Shown: positions 15,584-24,180, counted from the stretch's first letter. The stretch is DNA of 37,147 nt from HyVt-560 sp964577195 (GCA_964577195.1 CAZNYF010000006.1:1-37147), one strand, 5' to 3'. Notes: generated from the letters alone by a model not told the origin. Program-made: numbers and translations.

Positions 15584-16776
15584 TAAGGGGAGCCAGCATT
15601 TAGTTTTTTGCCGGTTTGCGAATCAGGCATCCAGCCCGAACGTACATTGGAAGGGGGATTATTGATGATTCGCTGTCCTGGCTTAAGTCCTGAAAGCACA
15701 AGCACAGTGTTCTCATCTATGCGTCTGCCCAATCTGAGCAGACGTGTACTGGTCGAGCCTTCATCCGTAACAACGAGTACCTGCGGTAAACTCCTTCCAG
15801 CAATTAAGGCACTTGATGGAATTGCTACCAAAGATACCGCTGCCCCACCTGACGTGTCTGGAACAATTAGCTCAACATACATGCCAGGAGATGCACCGGT
15901 TTCCTCTGGTAAATCAAACTTGACTGTGATGGTGTGATTGGTCGTATCCGCCATCGGGTAGATTTGTGCGACTCTCGAATGAGTCTTATGACCATTGGCT
16001 AAAGTAATTGGAATGAGTTGCTTTACGGTTAAACCTCTGGCGAGCCTGGCTGGCACATCCGAGCGGATCCGCAAGTAAGCGATATGCCCATAACTCACCA
16101 ATGCTTGACCGGGTTGAACGGTGTCGCCGACTTCCACCATCTTTTTAAGGATGATGCCATCAAAAGGTGCTAACGGACCAGAATCACGAATTTTAGTCGC
16201 AATTTCCTGAAGCTGGGATTGAGACTGAATCAGCCCACCTTGCGCCTGATTAATGACATTGCGCGCAGAAGAAAGATCGGCGTGTCGTTCAAGGGATCGA
16301 TCACCGTAACCAAACATGTCTCCCATTGGCCGGGTAAACATATTGTCCATCAGGATCGGCATACCAAAACCTGGCATCGTAGACGGACTTTCGCTGCGAG
16401 GAGCATAAAGTTCACGGCTATATTGGACTTGTGCATTTTGCAGAGCTGCCTGAGCATTAGCCATTTGCGCGTGGATCTGGCGCTGCTTGGCAAGCAGATC
16501 ATCATCATTAATTTTGACTAATTCCTGGCCAAGTTTAAACGCGTCGCCTGCGTCACCAGCGACACGATCAATACGTCCTGGCATTTGCGCAGTCAGGGTA
16601 ACTTCTTTGAATGGAATCACAGTTCCACTGATGGTGGAGCCTTCTGAAGCTGCAGAAGCAGCTACGGTAATAATTTGAGGCGCCGCTGCATATCCCTGCC
16701 CAGCCGTTAGCAGCAACCCCAAAAGTGTCAGGGAGAACGTGCTGAAGGGTGCTTGAAACAGGGATTTAACTTGCAT
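15583..16776 (-). CDS. RND efflux periplasmic adaptor (membrane fusion protein)
   Basis: A 397-residue periplasmic adaptor that would bridge the RND pump to an outer-membrane channel. The signal peptide is FSLTLLGLLLTAGQGYA-AAP. The barrel/lipoyl start is SGTVIPFKEVTLTAQMPGRI and the second lipoyl half GPLAPFDGIILKKMVEVGD. Between them is an alpha hairpin (KQRQIHAQMANAQAALQNAQ) that carries a Met/Gly-rich insertion at about 134-154 with six Met (MPGFGMPILMDNMF and PMGDMFGYG). The C-terminal membrane-proximal domain ends LKPGQRIINNPPSNVR. The TAG stop overlaps the right boundary of the MITE-like element, so the last residues may have been altered by the insertion. The outer-membrane channel gene is not in the window. 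Confidence 0.92.
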   Translation of the reverse strand: MQVKSLFQAPFSTFSLTLLGLLLTAGQGYAAAPQIITVAASAASEGSTISGTVIPFKEVTLTAQMPGRIDRVAGDAGDAFKLGQELVKINDDDLLAKQRQIHAQMANAQAALQNAQVQYSRELYAPRSESPSTMPGFGMPILMDNMFTRPMGDMFGYGDRSLERHADLSSARNVINQAQGGLIQSQSQLQEIATKIRDSGPLAPFDGIILKKMVEVGDTVQPGQALVSYGHIAYLRIRSDVPARLARGLTVKQLIPITLANGHKTHSRVAQIYPMADTTNHTITVKFDLPEETGASPGMYVELIVPDTSGGAAVSLVAIPSSALIAGRSLPQVLVVTDEGSTSTRLLRLGRRIDENTVLVLSGLKPGQRIINNPPSNVRSGWMPDSQTGKKLNAGSP

Positions 16777-17271
16777 CGTTTTACCGTTTATTAACAGTTT
16801 AAGAAGTGCTTTTCAGTACGACAAAGCTCAGTACTATACCGGCACTATATTAGCAACCGCTTACATGGATTAGTTAAATGCAACGCCTCCTTCCGATAAA
16901 GACATGCGAATTCCCGACCCTTGAAATATCTAGTTAAAGATCGGCTGCTAATCCGTATAAATTACTTAATCCCTGATGAAATATCCTGTAAACGTTGATT
17001 TCTGGTAGTAAAATTTCTAAAAAACAAGCGATACCAATTACTTATGTGAAAATCTGTAGGATAACTCTCACATTTTGCAACCAGAGTATTGTTTTTACAG
17101 GATAATCGTAGGAGTTTCAATCATTCAGCAGCGAATTACTGAATTAGAATAGCATACAATATAAGCAATTACTAATATTGAATAAGTGTAAACTGTCGGG
17201 AGATTAGAGTTTCTCTAATCTTCGTCCAGGTGTACTCTCCTGCAGCAGCTAAGATCAAATGTAGGCATCAA
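16777..17271. promoter_or_regulatory. Adaptor-rnd divergent intergenic region
   Basis: About 495 bp of AT-rich DNA without a supported gene; it must hold the promoter of the leftward RND unit and of rnd. Visible structure: a 10-bp inverted pair ATCCTGTAAA (16983-16992) / TTTACAGGAT (17094-17103), each followed inward after 9 nt by CTGGT (17002-17006) or its complement, and a perfect 9-bp hairpin just before rnd (17201-17221). No convincing -35/-10 pair stood out. Confidence 0.4.
17201..17221 (+). promoter_or_regulatory. Hairpin in the rnd leader
   Basis: AGATTAGAG-TTT-CTCTAATCT is a perfect 9-bp stem with a 3-nt loop, 50 bp before the preferred rnd start. It is followed by TCGTCC rather than a U-run, so it is not a textbook terminator. 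It may be a 5'-UTR stabiliser or an RNase target; E. coli rnd mRNA is known to depend on a 5'-UTR element, but I do not claim homology. Confidence 0.4.
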
Positions 17272-18378
17272 GTGTATTCAACCTCTAAAACTCAACTCAT
17301 CCAGAATCAATCTGACCTGAACGCGTTCATTGAATCGATTCAGCATCTTAATTCAATTGCCATCGATACAGAATTTGTGCGGGAGAAAACCTACTACCCC
17401 CAACCTGGGCTGATTCAGATTGCTGCTGATGATCAAATAGCTTGTATCGATCCAGTTTTAACTGAGGATTTATCTTCTCTATATAACTTACTCAGCAATC
17501 CCTCCATCACCAAAATCATCCATGCGGCAGGTCAAGACCTGGAGCTCTTATATGTGATGTCAGGTGAGGCTGTCACACCGATTTTTGATACTCAAGTGGC
17601 AGCCGATCTACTCAACGAAGGGAATCAGATCGGCTATGCAGGACTGGTCGAAAAGAAAACAGGTGTCGTCCTGCCTAAAGCCCATACCCGCACTAACTGG
17701 CTGGCACGTCCGTTGTCTTCCGAACAAATTCGATATGCCGCTGAAGATGTGCTCTATCTGGATGAAATTTACCGTTCCCAGCATACTGCCCTGCAGCTGG
17801 CAGGTCGGCTCGAATGGCTTGAGGAAGATTGCGCCACACTGGTTGCAAAACAGCAACAAGAACAATCTGCAGATCAATTATTACTACGGATCAAAGGACA
17901 CTACGAACTCTCTGGCGCCCATCGAGCCATTGCTCGAGAGTTGGCACTCTGGAGAGAAAACGCTGCAAAGAAACGCGATTTACCCAGACGCTGGATACTC
18001 GCTGATGAGGTAATGATTCGATTAGCCCAAAGCAAGCCGGATTCATTATCCGAGCTAACAACATTCGATGGTTTGACACCCAGCCAGCTGAAGAAATTCT
18101 CCGACGAGATTATTACCTCGATTCAAACTGGAGCTAGCATCAATGAATCGGATTGGCCTCCACCAGCCAAAGCCTCGCGGCCGACAGCAGCTGCAGATGC
18201 GCAGCTAAAGAAGCTGAGATCTGCTTTGGGGAAAATTGCTGTGAGAGAAAACCTGAGTCCAACACTATTTGCTAGTCGAAAATCCCTGGAAGGACTCATT
18301 GAAGGTAACTCAGATATCCCACTGATGCGCGGATGGCGCTACCAGCAGGCCGGCAAAGAAATTGAAGCGCTGCTATGA
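17272..18378 (+). CDS. rnd: Ribonuclease D
   Basis: A 3'-5' exoribonuclease for tRNA 3' maturation and structured RNA turnover. The DEDDy exonuclease domain comes first: IAIDTEFVREKTYYPQPGLI (DxE), HAAGQDLELL, then YAAEDVLYLDEIY with the catalytic Tyr/Asp. Two HRDC-type helical domains follow (LALWRENAAKKRDLPRRWIL near the centre). The frame can begin at GTG 17230, but that codon has no ribosome site. I choose the in-frame GTG at 17272, which has TAGG upstream and gives an N-terminus (YSTSKTQLIQNQSDLNAF) that aligns with known RNase D. Length is then 368 residues, normal. It is convergent with glmM. Confidence 0.93.
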   Translation: MYSTSKTQLIQNQSDLNAFIESIQHLNSIAIDTEFVREKTYYPQPGLIQIAADDQIACIDPVLTEDLSSLYNLLSNPSITKIIHAAGQDLELLYVMSGEAVTPIFDTQVAADLLNEGNQIGYAGLVEKKTGVVLPKAHTRTNWLARPLSSEQIRYAAEDVLYLDEIYRSQHTALQLAGRLEWLEEDCATLVAKQQQEQSADQLLLRIKGHYELSGAHRAIARELALWRENAAKKRDLPRRWILADEVMIRLAQSKPDSLSELTTFDGLTPSQLKKFSDEIITSIQTGASINESDWPPPAKASRPTAAADAQLKKLRSALGKIAVRENLSPTLFASRKSLEGLIEGNSDIPLMRGWRYQQAGKEIEALL

Positions 18379-18408
18379 ATCTAAAGATTGAAAACTAAGT
18401 GGCAAATC

Positions 18409-19749
18409 TCAAGCCGCGGCTGCTTGCCGAACAGCATCCGCAATCTGCTCTGCATAGAGCGTCACCTGAGTTAGATCCTCACCCTCCACCATCACCCGTA
18501 TCAGCGGTTCTGTGCCTGACGGACGCAGCAATACCCTGCCCCGATCCTGCAAGCTTGACTCGACATCTTTAACTGCTGCTGAAATCAGCGAACTGGTATC
18601 AAGTTCTATTTTATTTTCCAGTGGCACGTTGACCAACGTTTGTGGGAATTTCTGCATGCCTTGCTTGAGTTCATGCAGTGAACGCCCTGAAGTTACTATC
18701 ACGTGTAAGACTTGAAGCGCGGCGATAATGCCATCACCGGTGGTTGTTCGATTCAAGCAGATAATGTGCCCGGAGGACTCACCTCCCAGTTTCCAGCCTT
18801 CTGCTTTGAGATGCTCCATTACGTATCTGTCGCCCACTTTTGCGCGCTTAAATGGAATACCAAAACGTTCCAGCCCGACTTCAAGCCCCAGGTTGCTCAT
18901 CAGTGTTCCAACCACGCCACCTTGCAACAAACCTTCTTTGTGCCAGCCATCCGCTATGATATACAGCGCTTCATCACCATCGACTATTTCACCCTTGTGA
19001 TCAGCCATGATGAGACGATCACCATCGCCATCCAGCGCAATACCAAGATTCGCTTTGTTGCTCAGTACGGCATCACGAAGGCGTTTGGGAGAGGTTGCAC
19101 CACAATCTTCATTAATATTTAGCCCATCTGGAGAAGCACCAATGGTGATCACTTCTGCGCCCAGCTCCTGAAAAACAAAGGGGGCGCTGCTGTAGGTTGC
19201 ACCGTTGGCACAATCAACAACAATTTTTAATCCATGTAATGCATCGGCTGTTGGGATTGTGCTCTTGCAAAATTCAATGTAACGACCTGTCGCATCAGTG
19301 ATTCTCTCGGCTTTGCCGAGCTTATCTGAACTGACGACTTCCAGCGGTTTATCCATTTCAGCTTCAATCGCTAATTCGATTTCATCGCCCAACTTCTGAC
19401 CTTTGCCAGAAAAAAACTTCAAGCCATTATCATAGTAAGGGTTATGTGATGCACTGATTACGATTCCTGCCGACGCACGAAGTGTACGGGTTAAATACGC
19501 AATCGCGGGAGTTGGCATGGGACCAACCAGTTTGATATCAACGCCCGCTGCGGAAAGCCCTGCTTGCAGAGAAGATTCGAGCATATAGCCAGAAATACGA
19601 GTGTCTTTGCCAATCAACACCAGCCCGTGGGTATCATTCGCCAGTATCTTACCTGCCGCGTACCCGAGTTTGAGTACGAATTCGGGGGTCATCGTGGGCT
19701 GACCAACGCGAGCGCGAATTCCGTCAGTACCAAAATATTTTTGAGTCAT
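18409..19749 (-). CDS. glmM: Phosphoglucosamine mutase
   Basis: Converts glucosamine-6-P to glucosamine-1-P for UDP-GlcNAc synthesis (peptidoglycan and LPS). It has 446 residues, normal length. The N-terminus is KYFGTDGIRARVGQ. The active-site phosphoserine loop is GIVISASHNPYYDNGLKFF, the metal loop ALDGDGDRLIMADH, the sugar loop GGESSGHI and the phosphate-binding C-terminal loop RPSGTEPLIRVMVEG. All key residues are present. It follows folP by 38 bp in the conserved ftsH-folP-glmM order. The tpiA-secG pair often found next in gammaproteobacteria is absent, and rnd takes its place. Confidence 0.97.
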   Translation of the reverse strand: MTQKYFGTDGIRARVGQPTMTPEFVLKLGYAAGKILANDTHGLVLIGKDTRISGYMLESSLQAGLSAAGVDIKLVGPMPTPAIAYLTRTLRASAGIVISASHNPYYDNGLKFFSGKGQKLGDEIELAIEAEMDKPLEVVSSDKLGKAERITDATGRYIEFCKSTIPTADALHGLKIVVDCANGATYSSAPFVFQELGAEVITIGASPDGLNINEDCGATSPKRLRDAVLSNKANLGIALDGDGDRLIMADHKGEIVDGDEALYIIADGWHKEGLLQGGVVGTLMSNLGLEVGLERFGIPFKRAKVGDRYVMEHLKAEGWKLGGESSGHIICLNRTTTGDGIIAALQVLHVIVTSGRSLHELKQGMQKFPQTLVNVPLENKIELDTSSLISAAVKDVESSLQDRGRVLLRPSGTEPLIRVMVEGEDLTQVTLYAEQIADAVRQAAAA

Positions 19750-19787
19750 CTATTTTTCCTCTATCCCTTATTGATCCTGCCGGACAA

Positions 19788-20630
19788 TTAATTTGTTACT
19801 GCTTCAACCAGGCGTAGTGCCTGGAGCGTTTCCTTTATATCGTGAACGCGAATGATTGCAGCGCCTCGTTCAGCAGCCAAAGCTGCCAAGACAATACTCG
19901 CGGGCATCCTTTCAGTCACCGGAATATCCAGTAGATCATCTATCATGCTTTTGCGAGACAAACCCACCAGCACAGGAAATCCAAGCGTTCTAAAACGACT
20001 TAATTCGTTCAAAAGCTGAAAGTTCTGAGTCATGGTTTTACCAAAACCAAAACCTGGATCAACCAGCAATTTCTGCGGATCAATACCGCCTTTGACGCAA
20101 TCATTGGCTCGTTCACGAAGGAAGACGATGATATCGCTGACAACATCATCATACTGTGGCTTGGTTTGCATTGTTCGCGGTGAACCGGACATATGCATCA
20201 AACAAACAATCACTTCTAATTCTACAGCTGCCTCTAAAGCACCGGGACTACGTAACGCGTTGACGTCATTGATCATCACCGCTCCAGCTTCAACTGCGGC
20301 TATCATTACCGCTGCTTTGCTAGTATCGACTGAAATCGGCGTATTTAGTTCTTTGCTTAGCAGTTTGATTACCGGGGTCGTTCTCCTGAGTTCCGCTTCA
20401 ATCGTCACCTTTTCGGCACCTGGACGGGTTGATTCTCCTCCGATATCAAGAATATCGACACCATTAGCGACCATTTTTCTGGCCTCATCCAATGCCTTTT
20501 CCGGTGAGTTATTTTCCCCGCCGTCAGAAAACGAGTCTGGAGTGATGTTTAAAACACCCATGACCAGGGGGCGCGAGGTTTTCTTCAGCTGCGCCATTAA
20601 AATGCTGGCGCGCGATCCTGATGCAATCAT
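19788..20630 (-). CDS. folP: Dihydropteroate synthase
   Basis: Condenses p-aminobenzoate with dihydropterin pyrophosphate in folate synthesis; the sulfonamide target. Key motifs of the TIM barrel are GVLNITPDSFSDGG, DIGGESTRPGAE, MINDVNAL and the substrate loop DPGFGFGKT. The frame reaches a TTG at 20648, but I prefer the ATG at 20630 (MIASGSRASILMAQLKK), giving 280 residues. A third candidate is the ATG 11 codons further in. No start has a strong ribosome site. The ftsH terminator lies only ~43 bp before this ATG, so folP must be read either by leak-through or from its own promoter. Confidence 0.94.
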   Translation of the reverse strand: MIASGSRASILMAQLKKTSRPLVMGVLNITPDSFSDGGENNSPEKALDEARKMVANGVDILDIGGESTRPGAEKVTIEAELRRTTPVIKLLSKELNTPISVDTSKAAVMIAAVEAGAVMINDVNALRSPGALEAAVELEVIVCLMHMSGSPRTMQTKPQYDDVVSDIIVFLRERANDCVKGGIDPQKLLVDPGFGFGKTMTQNFQLLNELSRFRTLGFPVLVGLSRKSMIDDLLDIPVTERMPASIVLAALAAERGAAIIRVHDIKETLQALRLVEAVTN

Positions 20631-20672
20631 TTTTTGAAAGTTAAGCAATTAAAACTAAAGCTACAAATAGAA

Positions 20673-20693
20673 AAGCCCCGATACTCGGGGCTT
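20673..20693 (-). terminator. Rho-independent terminator between ftsH and folP
   Basis: AAGCCCCG (20673-20680) and CGGGGCTT (20686-20693) form an 8-bp GC-rich stem with loop ATACT. On the minus strand it is followed by TTTTCTATTTG. It lies 33 bp after the ftsH stop and 43 bp before the folP ATG. On the plus strand the hairpin is followed by AATAAAATTTT, which would be a weaker terminator. Confidence 0.8.
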
Positions 20694-20725
20694 AATAAAA
20701 TTTTAGCGGGCACCGGCTGCAAGGA

Positions 20726-22654
20726 TTACACCTGGCTGGCGGGGCCACCAATTTTCCCATCGCCCTTTTTCGAAGATTTCTCATCCTTTGGGGCGTCTAC
20801 TGTACTTGCACCGCTACCACTATCATCGTTGTTCCAGTCAGAAGGCGGATCAGGCTCTTTTCCGAGCATAATAGAATTAATCTGCTGTGAATCGATGGTT
20901 TCATACTTCATTAATGCGGCAGCCATCATATGCAGTTTATCAATGTTTTCAGTAAGCAAGTCAGTGGTTCGAGAATAGTTGCGATCAATTACAACCCTGA
21001 TTTCTTCATCTATCAGGTTAGCAGTGTCATCTGAAATATTTTTAGTTTGAGTAATCGATTTACCAAGGAAAACTTCGCCTTCGTCCTCTGAATAAGCCAA
21101 TGGACCCAATTTCTCGGAAAACCCCCACTTGGTCACCATATTACGGGCAATATCTGTCGCCCGTTCAATATCATTTGAAGCACCGGTAGTAACCATTTCT
21201 TTACCAAAAATCAGTTCTTCGGCAACTCGCCCGCCGTACAAGCTCGACAACTGGCTTTCCAAATGCTGCATGCTGTGGCTGTAACGATCTTCCTCAGGCA
21301 AGAACATAGTCACACCCAGTGCACGACCACGAGGAATGATACTCACTTTGTAAACCGGATCATGGTCGGGAACTAATCGGCCTACAACCGCGTGACCTGC
21401 TTCATGATAGGCAGTTAGCTTTTTCTCATCCTCTTTCATCACCATCGACTTGCGCTCAGAGCCCATCATGATTTTATCTTTGGCTTTCTCGAATTCAGCC
21501 ATATTGACTGTTTTATTTGCACCTCTGGCAGCAAATAATGCGGCTTCATTCACCAAGTTTGCCAGGTCTGCGCCGGAAAACCCAGGCGTTCCGCGTGCGA
21601 TTACACCAGGTTTGACATCATCACCCAATGGGACTTTACGCATGTGGACTTTTAGAATTTGCTCACGCCCACGGATATCAGGAAGTGGCACAACCACTTG
21701 ACGGTCAAATCTACCTGGACGTAACAACGCAGGATCTAGCACATCAGGTCGGTTAGTAGCAGCGATTACAATGACGCCTTCTTTGCCATCAAAACCATCC
21801 ATTTCGACTAACAACTGATTAAGTGTCTGCTCTCTCTCATCGTGACCGCCGCCTAAGCCAGCGCCACGATGACGCCCTACGGCATCAATCTCGTCAATAA
21901 AAATGATGCACGGGGAGTGTTTCTTTGCCTGTTCGAACATGTCACGCACACGGGAAGCACCAACACCGACGAACATTTCAACAAAATCCGAACCGGAAAT
22001 ACTGAAGAATGGCACCTTGGCTTCACCGGCTATCGCTTTGGCAAGTAGGGTTTTACCAGTTCCAGGAGAACCGACCATCAAGATGCCACGTGGAATCTGG
22101 CCACCTAATTTCTGAAATTTACCTGGATCGCTCAGAAACTCGACCAACTCGGCAACTTCTTCCTTGGCTTCTTCACAACCAGCAACGTCGTTAAAGGTCA
22201 CCTTGATTTGATCTTCACCGACCAGTTGCGCTTTGCTCTTACCAAATGACATTGCGCCACGACCACCGCCGCCGCCTTGCATCTGACGTAAAAAGAATAC
22301 CCAGACACCAATTAATAACAGCATCGGGAACCAGCTGATGAGAATATCGAGCAACAAGGAACGCTGCTGTGGCGGACTTGCCTGAATTTCTACATTGCTT
22401 GCCAGCAGATCATTCACCATTTGCGGATCATTGGGTGAATAGGTAGTGAATTTTTCTCCACTCATCGTAAGCCCTTGAATCTTACGGCCATCAATATGCA
22501 CGGTCTTGACGCGGGCACTCTTTACTTCATTAATAAATTGCGAATACGACAACGCCGATGGTGTCGCAGCAGGTTGATTAAACCCCTGAAATACAGACAT
22601 TAGAACGACTGCGATGACTACCCAAAGCAGAAGATTTTTTACCAAGTCATTCAA
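20726..22654 (-). CDS. ftsH: ATP-dependent zinc metalloprotease FtsH
   Basis: A membrane-anchored AAA+ protease that degrades LpxC, sigma-32 and damaged membrane proteins. It has 642 residues. Two N-terminal spans (LLLWVVIAVVLMSVFQGF and LLLDILISWFPMLLLIGVWV) flank a small periplasmic domain and are followed by a Gly-rich QGGGGGRGAM linker. Walker A is GSPGTGKT (Ser where most FtsH have Pro), Walker B IIFIDEIDAVGR, and the SRH region TNRPDVLDPALLRPGRFD. The zinc site is TAYHEAGHAVVG. The C-terminus is a disordered Asp/Ser/Lys-rich tail. It lies 59 bp after rlmE, the standard order. Confidence 0.98.
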   Translation of the reverse strand: MNDLVKNLLLWVVIAVVLMSVFQGFNQPAATPSALSYSQFINEVKSARVKTVHIDGRKIQGLTMSGEKFTTYSPNDPQMVNDLLASNVEIQASPPQQRSLLLDILISWFPMLLLIGVWVFFLRQMQGGGGGRGAMSFGKSKAQLVGEDQIKVTFNDVAGCEEAKEEVAELVEFLSDPGKFQKLGGQIPRGILMVGSPGTGKTLLAKAIAGEAKVPFFSISGSDFVEMFVGVGASRVRDMFEQAKKHSPCIIFIDEIDAVGRHRGAGLGGGHDEREQTLNQLLVEMDGFDGKEGVIVIAATNRPDVLDPALLRPGRFDRQVVVPLPDIRGREQILKVHMRKVPLGDDVKPGVIARGTPGFSGADLANLVNEAALFAARGANKTVNMAEFEKAKDKIMMGSERKSMVMKEDEKKLTAYHEAGHAVVGRLVPDHDPVYKVSIIPRGRALGVTMFLPEEDRYSHSMQHLESQLSSLYGGRVAEELIFGKEMVTTGASNDIERATDIARNMVTKWGFSEKLGPLAYSEDEGEVFLGKSITQTKNISDDTANLIDEEIRVVIDRNYSRTTDLLTENIDKLHMMAAALMKYETIDSQQINSIMLGKEPDPPSDWNNDDSGSGASTVDAPKDEKSSKKGDGKIGGPASQV

Positions 22655-22713
22655 TTTGTTTTTCCTCTAGTTCTCTTGACGCTGAGATAACGAATATAGC
22701 ACTACACAACATA

Positions 22714-23334
22714 CTACAGTATATACCCTCTCGCCAGCGCATAAACCTCTCGACTGTGAGGACGAGAAGCGCGTGGCTTGCGCACGATCACAGATTTAAA
22801 GTCCTGCCGCAACTGACCAATAAGCGCATCAAACCCCTCACTCTGGAATAGTTTGACCAAGAAACTTCCCTCTTGATTGAGGGTTCTCTGAGCCAGATCC
22901 ATAGCCAGTTCTGCCAGATACATCGCAGCAGGCATATCAACGCTCGCCATACCACTCATATTGGGGGACATGTCGCAAATAACAAGGTCTGATTTAGATT
23001 CACCCAGTGATGCGAACAGTTGATCCAGCACCTCGGCTTCGCGAAAATCACCCTGAATAAATTCGGTATCGACAACAGCGTCCATTGGCAAAATATCAGT
23101 GGCAATAAGCTTGCCCTGACCCTTTAAACGCTGCGCGACATATTCTGTCCAGCTACCCGGGGCTGCGCCAAGATCAATCACTTTCATTCCTGGCTTAATC
23201 AGCTTGTAGCGCTCATCCAGTTCTTTAAGTTTGTAGACCGCTCTGCCCCGATAACCTTCATCACGCGCACGCAAAACAAACTCGTCTTTTTCATGATCGT
23301 TCACCCAACGTTGGCTGCTTTTGCTTTTACCCAT
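22714..23334 (-). CDS. rlmE: 23S rRNA (uridine-2552 2'-O) methyltransferase
   Basis: Methylates U2552 in the A loop of 23S rRNA late in 50S assembly, using SAM. It has 206 residues, normal for RlmE/FtsJ. The SAM loop is IDLGAAPGSWTEYVAQRL. The K-D-K-E tetrad is visible as the Lys in RAVYKLKEL, Asp in VICDMSPNMSG, Lys in FLVKLFQSEGFD and Glu in HSREVYALARG. It is divergent from yhbY, with only 36 bp between the two starts, so their promoters must overlap. Confidence 0.97.
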   Translation of the reverse strand: MGKSKSSQRWVNDHEKDEFVLRARDEGYRGRAVYKLKELDERYKLIKPGMKVIDLGAAPGSWTEYVAQRLKGQGKLIATDILPMDAVVDTEFIQGDFREAEVLDQLFASLGESKSDLVICDMSPNMSGMASVDMPAAMYLAELAMDLAQRTLNQEGSFLVKLFQSEGFDALIGQLRQDFKSVIVRKPRASRPHSREVYALARGYIL

Positions 23335-23370
23335 TAGAATACGTTTACCAAAGTAACCTGTACTTCATTT

Positions 23371-23682
23371 ATGTCCATCAATACACAACCATTGTCTGCG
23401 AAAGCAAAAAAACAACTCCGAAAATTGGGGCACAAACTACACCCTGTGGTTCAGATTGGCGCTAAAGGCATGAAAAAGTCGATTGTTGAAGCGACTGAAG
23501 AAGCACTTTTGATCCACGAACTCATCAAGATTAAAGCCAGCGCGAGTGATAAAAGTGAGCGCGGCGCGCTATTTGAATCCTTGGCGGCAAAGACAGAAGC
23601 TCAAATTGTCGCATCCATTGGATTTACTGCGCTGATGTACAAGCGAAACCCTGATGATCCGAAAATCAATCTACATCAGTAG
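23371..23682 (+). CDS. yhbY: YhbY family RNA-binding protein (CRM domain)
   Basis: A 103-residue protein made of a single CRM domain that associates with pre-50S ribosomal particles in E. coli. The segment KKQLRKLGHKLHPVVQIGAKGM includes the GxxG RNA-binding loop (GAKG), and HELIKIKAS is the second family signature. It is divergent from rlmE, also a 50S assembly factor, and convergent with greA. Confidence 0.93.
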   Translation: MSINTQPLSAKAKKQLRKLGHKLHPVVQIGAKGMKKSIVEATEEALLIHELIKIKASASDKSERGALFESLAAKTEAQIVASIGFTALMYKRNPDDPKINLHQ

Positions 23683-23703
23683 ATTACTACACTAGCATTA
23701 TCG

Positions 23704-24180
23704 CTATTCGTAGCGAACCTCGGCTATTTCGTACTCAATAACACCCCCAGGCGCCTGAACCTCAGCCACATCACCGCCTTCTTTACCGATCAAGGCGCGA
23801 GAAATGGGGGATGAATACGAAATCTTGCCCACTTTAATGTCGGCTTCATCAACACCGACAATCTGATAAGTCGTTTCTTCTTCCGTTTCAACCGAAATAA
23901 GATCTACCGTCGCACCAAATATTACTTTGCCAGTCTGCGGTATTTTATGAATATCGATAATCTGTGCGTTACCCAGTTTGTATTCGATATCCTGGATTCT
24001 TCCTTCGATGAACCCCTGCTGCTCACGGGCTGCATGATATTCAGCATTTTCTTTTAAATCACCATGCGCACGCGCTTCAGCGATATCAGCAATCACTCTA
24101 GGCCTTTTTACTGATTTCAATTCTTGCAATTCTGTTTTCAGCGTCTCTGCGCCGCCCACTGTTAAAGGTTCTTTACTCAT
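23704..24180 (-). CDS. greA: Transcription elongation factor GreA
   Basis: Rescues backtracked RNA polymerase by stimulating transcript cleavage through the secondary channel. It has 158 residues. The N-terminal coiled coil has the LKSVKRPRVIADIAEARAHG and DLKENAEYHAAREQQGFIEG segments, where the acidic DxxE tip residues are present. The C-terminal FKBP-like domain has ISYSSPISRALIGKEGGD. Its ATG overlaps the carB TGA (ATGA), so it is translated from the car transcript, as in several gammaproteobacteria. Confidence 0.97.
   Translation of the reverse strand: MSKEPLTVGGAETLKTELQELKSVKRPRVIADIAEARAHGDLKENAEYHAAREQQGFIEGRIQDIEYKLGNAQIIDIHKIPQTGKVIFGATVDLISVETEEETTYQIVGVDEADIKVGKISYSSPISRALIGKEGGDVAEVQAPGGVIEYEIAEVRYE

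Noticed and set aside
15378..15599. 73-codon minus-strand frame inside the MITE-like element
   Set aside because: Lies across element ends and the adaptor stop, has no recognisable features or ribosome site.
17230..17271. RNase D start at GTG 17230
   Set aside because: No ribosome site there; the GTG at 17272 fits the family N-terminus better and has a TAGG box.
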